64,000 nucleotides of DNA from Lates calcarifer (lineage: Eukaryota > Chordata > Actinopteri > Centropomidae). Positions within the stretch are counted from its first letter, which is position 1. Each line of letters starts with the position of its first letter. The translations under genes were made by a program, and so were the position numbers. The stretch lies in the NCBI RefSeq assembly GCF_001640805.2, contig NC_066853.1, forward strand, positions 25,932,378 through 25,996,377. The letters run 5' to 3'. Below, in pieces: positions 60,570 through 64,000 of this stretch. The notes under the pieces were generated by a model. It worked only from the letters and a program-made list of their open reading frames with translations, had not been told where the DNA came from and searched no databases.

Positions 60570-60660
60570 CACCTCTGACTGGAAATTGCAGGCTGTCATT
60601 GAGGGACAGGTGGAAAGTGACAGCTGACATCAAAATAAAATTTAAAAAAAGAAAGATATA
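60570..60660. promoter_or_regulatory. Candidate conserved non-coding block
   Basis: CTCTGACTGGAAATTGCAGG, CTGTCATTGAGGGACAGGTG and GAAAGTGACAGCTGACATCA: compact, complex sequence with TGACAG/CTGTCA cores (TALE-homeodomain-like) and a CAGCTG E-box. Texture-based suggestion. Confidence 0.22.
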
Positions 60661-61269
60661 TTTTTGTCTAGCATGAGGAGACTGGAGCTTGTAGTGGTGG
60701 ATTGTGCGCTGTATAAAACAAAGATGTTTGGCTGGAGATGATGAGCCTGTTCAGACTGGTCAGCTGATTGAATGGAGCTTCTCTTTATTCTCTCCTCTCA
60801 TCCTCTATCTGTCCCCAACATCTGAAATGTTTTGGGAACATATCTAATCAGTATTTTCTGAGCAGTATTCCCATTGTGATTCAAATTGCAATTATTTTTG
60901 ACAAATGGTAGCCCTACATTGGAGGTCTCCACAGTCTACAGTATCAACATTTACTGAAGATGAAATGATCCTGCAAAGCCGACACCACTTCTCTCAGAGT
61001 TCTCTTTGTGAGAGCTGTCACTCAGAGAAACATCACCTTGAGTTTATAGAAAGAATCACATTTAGGTCATCTTTAACTCACAGACACCACAGTAATGGCA
61101 AAAGATTCAGCACTTTACTGTTCCAAAAATAATTTTGAGACATTAAAAGTAACATTGTCTTTATTTATAACTGGGTCAGACTTGACAAACAGCTAGAGAT
61201 TTTACCTATTTGAGCTTTCAAGATGAGAAGTTTCCTGGAAGTTTAACTGGAGAATTCTGATTATTCTTC

Positions 61270-61495
61270 ACTACTCGGTTGGTTTGTGTGTTTATATGTT
61301 CTCCTCGTGTCTCTGTGCGTGTGTGTGCTTCTGCTGGCTGTTGCAGTGTCTTCCAATTTGATAACATTCAGTTTAGGTTAATTGTGTTTTAGCCCTCTGA
61401 CAGACTGATGACCCTCTTACCCAATGTGAGCTGGAATAGACACAGGACTAGTTGCTAGAGATGATGGTTAGACGGATAGATGAATGGATAACACT
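61270..61495 (+). repeat. Dispersed fish retroposon (CTGGTGATCTGTTCAGGGTG family), copy 2
   Basis: TATATGTTCTCCTCGTGTCT (61294 on), ACATTCAGTTTAGGTTAATT, CTGACAGACTGATGACCCTC, TTACCCAATGTGAGCTGGAA and GGATAGATGAATGGATA follow the middle and 3' parts of the family in order. It is more diverged than the copy at 52430 and has internal deletions. Confidence 0.7.
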
Positions 61496-61499
61496 GCAT

Positions 61500-62590
61500 G
61501 CAGAGAGCATACTGGGCAGACAACAGCTGATTTTTATTTTGTCATGTGCTGAGTGTGCCAGCAGAGAAACTGGAGAAATGTGTTTGTTTGTTTAATCAAT
61601 TCATGAATTGATATATTGAAAAACTTGAAATTTGAATCTAAGAGGGAAATTATACCATGAAATCATTTAATATCACTGTTTCTATTTGCCAGTTGTGTAG
61701 GTGGTCATAGAGGGTGGGACAGAACAGAGGTCTAATGGCCTGATGCTCATTAGAGTACAGTGCTGTCTCTGTAGCTTTCTCCATACTTTTTTTGGTGGAG
61801 CAGAGGACAGCCTTTTAATTATTTCTCAAGCTTAATTTATATTTTATTTCAGCTTTTCTTTATGAGAGTTAATGTATGTATATGTAAAAAAAAAAGTATT
61901 GATGATTTGTGTGTGTGCGCATTCGTGTGCATGTGTGTCTGTTTTGAGAACATTTAGGACATCTTTGACATCTTTGAACCAATCTGAGATTTGATTTGAG
62001 TACAGTATTTTATAGCGTAGGCTATTTGGTTCAGTGCCACTGTGCAGCTGTCTGTTGCCTATTAAAGCTTGGATTCTAATTCTGTGTACTATAGGATCAA
62101 CACAGAGTGTATGGCATTGTGAACATATATACTGTATATACTTGTGTGTTGGTGTGTCTCTGTCGCTCTGCATTTAAACCACCAATATGCTAGCTGGTGG
62201 TGGGTTTTCTGTGCCACCATGTTTCTTCATGTACTTAATGTTGGAGTTGGAGCTAGTAAGTGTTGAATAACTTAAAAAACTGCGACACAGAGAAGACGTC
62301 AGAGGAAATGGCGTGTACGACCACTGAATTGGTTGAAGGAAGGTTAGGTTTCTCTCTCCAGCTGCTGAGTACAAGCTAACCAAGCAGACCAGTCATAGTT
62401 GTTGTAGTCTATGTCACTGTGACTTGTAGTTACATTTCTAGGGAGGTTCATGTCAAGCTACAGTGTGGGGTACGCTGCTATACAGTATGTATACTGTACC
62501 TACAGCTTTGATTCAACGCGTATACTGTGGTACAGCACAAGTGCACTACAACTGCAACAAAGTTGTGCTTTTCTCACATGTACCATACAG
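61500..62590. other. Intron stretch, nothing recognised
   Basis: AT-rich sequence with a ten-base A run near 61886 and TG-rich patches. No exon or mobile-element coding remnant. Confidence 0.45.
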
Positions 62591-62599
62591 AAATAATGG

Positions 62600-62720
62600 A
62601 TGATGGATGTCCAAAGTTCAGAACCAGGGTTCATATCCTAAGTCCCACATGTGGTTGGGTTAAGGTAACAAAAGCACTTTGGTCAAGGTCAGGAAAGATG
62701 GTTTCAACTAAATGTTAATA
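62600..62720. repeat. Dispersed fish repeat (GGTTTAGGCACA family), copy 3, diverged
   Basis: GTGGTTGGGTTAAGGTAACA, then AAAGCACTTTGGTCAAGGTC and AGGAAAGATGG. Weaker match to the core at 25610 and 50845. Confidence 0.4.
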
Positions 62721-62846
62721 AGCATGATGTGTGCCGACTCTTTTCTGTATTAAAGCGAGGGCGCACTACACAATCTTCCACTAATCTGTGAATGTCTAAG
62801 CATAACCATAAAAAAATGCAATACTGCTAGTTTCTATAGAGTGGAT

Positions 62847-63503
62847 ATCAAAGTTAGCACAAAAAGTAAGGAAATTACGCTCGCCCCCACAGAGCAGGGT
62901 TTATCAGAGACTACCTCCAGAATTTGGGAGTGGAGAGGATGGAATGGCCTACCAGCAGTCCTGACCTCAACCCCACTGCACATGTGTGGGATCAGCTTGG
63001 GCGTGTTAACTCTGTTTGTGCCAGAGTGACCAACACAACCATGTTGGCTGACTTGCGACTGCTGGTTGAAGAATGGGATGCCATCCCACAGCAATGTGTG
63101 ACCAGGCTGGTGACCAGCATGAGGAGGAGGTGCCAGGCTCTTGTGGCTGTGTATGGTTCCTCCACACGCTACTGAGGCTCCTGTTTGTTAAATGAATAAA
63201 TTATTAAATTGCCAATATGTGTTGGTTCTTCAAACTTCAATCATCCAATCCACCAAACAAGAATCAACAGCAATATAAGCTGTTTGGCACAGATGATTTG
63301 GCAAATTTTTCATGGGTGCAACCCACATACTCAGCTCTGCTGCTCATCCCACAAATGCATGTTCCTTACAAATGTGGCACCATTTAAAATGTTAATAAAC
63401 AGGCTTTCTAACGGTATAAGATCTATTGCCAAGAAGCATTGTTACAACAAAGAAATAATCTACCAAACACAAATTTCCTTACTTTTTGTGCTTAGTTTAT
63501 ATC
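62847..63503 (+). mobile_element. Short internally deleted Tc1-like transposon with intact inverted repeats (family C)
   Basis: The ends carry a perfect 20-base inverted repeat, GCACAAAAAGTAAGGAAATT at 62857-62876 and its reverse complement at 63472-63491. Outer bases are imperfectly matched and lead to TA dinucleotides on each side (62847 region GA-TA-TC, 63501 region TTA-TA-TC), as expected of TA-targeting Tc1/mariner elements. The interior keeps only the transposase C-terminus (frame 62924-63175). At about 0.65 kb it is less than half the usual length of a Tc1 element. It is the best preserved DNA transposon in the window. Confidence 0.85.
62924..63175 (+). pseudogene. Tc1-like transposase C-terminal fragment
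   Basis: The 83-codon frame reads RMEWPTSSPDLNPTAHVWDQ, then TTMLADLRLLVEEWDAIPQQ, CVTRLVTSMRRRCQALVAVY and GSSTRY before a stop. It is the familiar end of fish Tc1-like transposases (WPA.SPDLNPIEHVWD..). The third catalytic acid of DDE normally falls in LNPIE; here it is LNPTA, so even this segment has lost it. The paired DNA-binding domain and the first two catalytic Asp are deleted. The text is otherwise undisturbed to the natural stop. Confidence 0.85.
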
Positions 63504-63509
63504 GCAACA

Positions 63510-64000
63510 TATGATAAATGAATAAATAGTCAATGTGCTGCAGCAGCTCAGGCTATGAACCAAGACAGAGCTGATTACTCTTTGGAGTGAATAGTGTGCC
63601 CCTGGTTTTCTTTGGGTTTCTGTGGATCCATGTGAAATTATAGGATTTATAGATACAGAATGAAGTCTGACTCTAGCAGGATTATATATATTTTTGTTTT
63701 AGCATTATTTTGAAGCCCTTGATGTAGCACAGAGAAGACTGTTGCGCCGTTGTTTTAATTATTCCTTTAACTTTCTCTACAAAGACATGTATGACTTTGA
63801 GAATAGAACAGGGTGTTTGTTGGCTTGTGTCATTGTCACTTGATCTTTCTAATCCTTGTCTGACAGTCCTGAACTGTCCAGTGTTTCCTAATCTTTGTCA
63901 TGTGTGTTGACGTACTGTACTTCCTGCTGAAGCTCCTTAGTGGGTGATTACTAGAAGACTGTGAGGTGTAATTTGTCCTCAATGATTGTTTGTCAATCTC
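63510..64000. other. Intron stretch to window end, nothing recognised
   Basis: No splice acceptor with a Musashi reading frame or other gene signature before the window ends. Confidence 0.5.

Larger units (their letters stand above)
22517..64000 (+). other. msi2: Intron of the msi2 gene (downstream, 3' end outside window)
   Basis: The stretch starts at the strong donor after the RRM2 exon. I looked for the next Musashi segment (FGFVTF..EKVCEIHFHEINNKM and KKAQPKEVM) and saw no match up to 64000. All longer reading frames are transposon remnants, microsatellite artefacts or featureless. I conclude that it is one intron of at least 41 kb, consistent with the very large introns known in Musashi-2. 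A nested gene or non-coding RNA cannot be ruled out. Confidence 0.75.

Noticed and set aside
1..64000. CRISPR arrays, bacterial operons, phage or tRNA/rRNA genes
   Set aside because: No spaced direct repeats, Shine-Dalgarno-linked ORFs, or tRNA/rRNA structures were seen. Repeat content and splice sites indicate vertebrate nuclear DNA.

Overview
The window looks like intronic DNA from a large ray-finned (teleost) fish gene. The only protein-coding exon of a cellular gene that I can support is a 49-base exon at 22468-22516 on the + strand. It encodes VEDAMLMFDKTTNRHR plus the first base of the next codon. It has a branch-point-like CTAAC, a pyrimidine-rich tract and AG upstream, and GTAAG downstream. 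This is the segment of Musashi RNA-recognition motif 2 just before RNP-1. Glu at the second position favours Musashi-2 (msi2) over Musashi-1, which to my recollection has Asp there. The rest reads as two very long introns, 1-22467 and 22517-64000, both running off the window. Musashi-2 genes are known for giant introns.

The teleost assignment rests on the repeats: several internally deleted Tc1-like transposons, hAT-like non-autonomous elements, fragments of three kinds of non-LTR retrotransposon (RTE-like, L2-like and a jockey/CR1-like element), dispersed repeats of a type common in fish, and many CA/GT, GATA and AAT microsatellites. All transposon coding remnants are truncated, frameshifted or missing catalytic parts, so none looks autonomous.

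Layout. 1-8.3 kb: microsatellites, a LINE tail, a decayed Tc1 copy, a candidate hAT-like element of about 0.9 kb and an RTE-like ORF2 3' end. 8.3-22.4 kb: mostly unique, repeat-poor intron with a perfect hairpin, a palindrome and candidate conserved non-coding blocks. 22.4-23.1 kb: the msi2 exon, followed at once by a long TG tract and CT/CA-rich DNA. 23.7-25.1 kb: oppositely oriented tetranucleotide arrays and a second Tc1 copy of the first family. 25-40 kb: mostly unique intron with LINE tails, one apparent nested insertion and dispersed repeats. 40.4-50 kb: the most repeat-rich part, with another Tc1 family, a hAT-like end, an L2-like reverse transcriptase scar and a 1.2-kb LINE with an EN-to-RT deletion. 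50-64 kb: unique intron with repeat tails, ending in a short, well-preserved Tc1 derivative with matching inverted repeats.

I found no tRNA, rRNA, CRISPR array, bacterial-type operon or convincing second gene. I did not find a previously undescribed system. The most testable observations are the splice context of the small exon (AG|GT junction and adjacent TG repeat), the short Tc1 derivative at 62847-63503, the perfect 16-bp hairpin at 10957-10992, and the candidate conserved non-coding blocks. All family assignments come from reading the sequence and remembered family patterns, without a database search.
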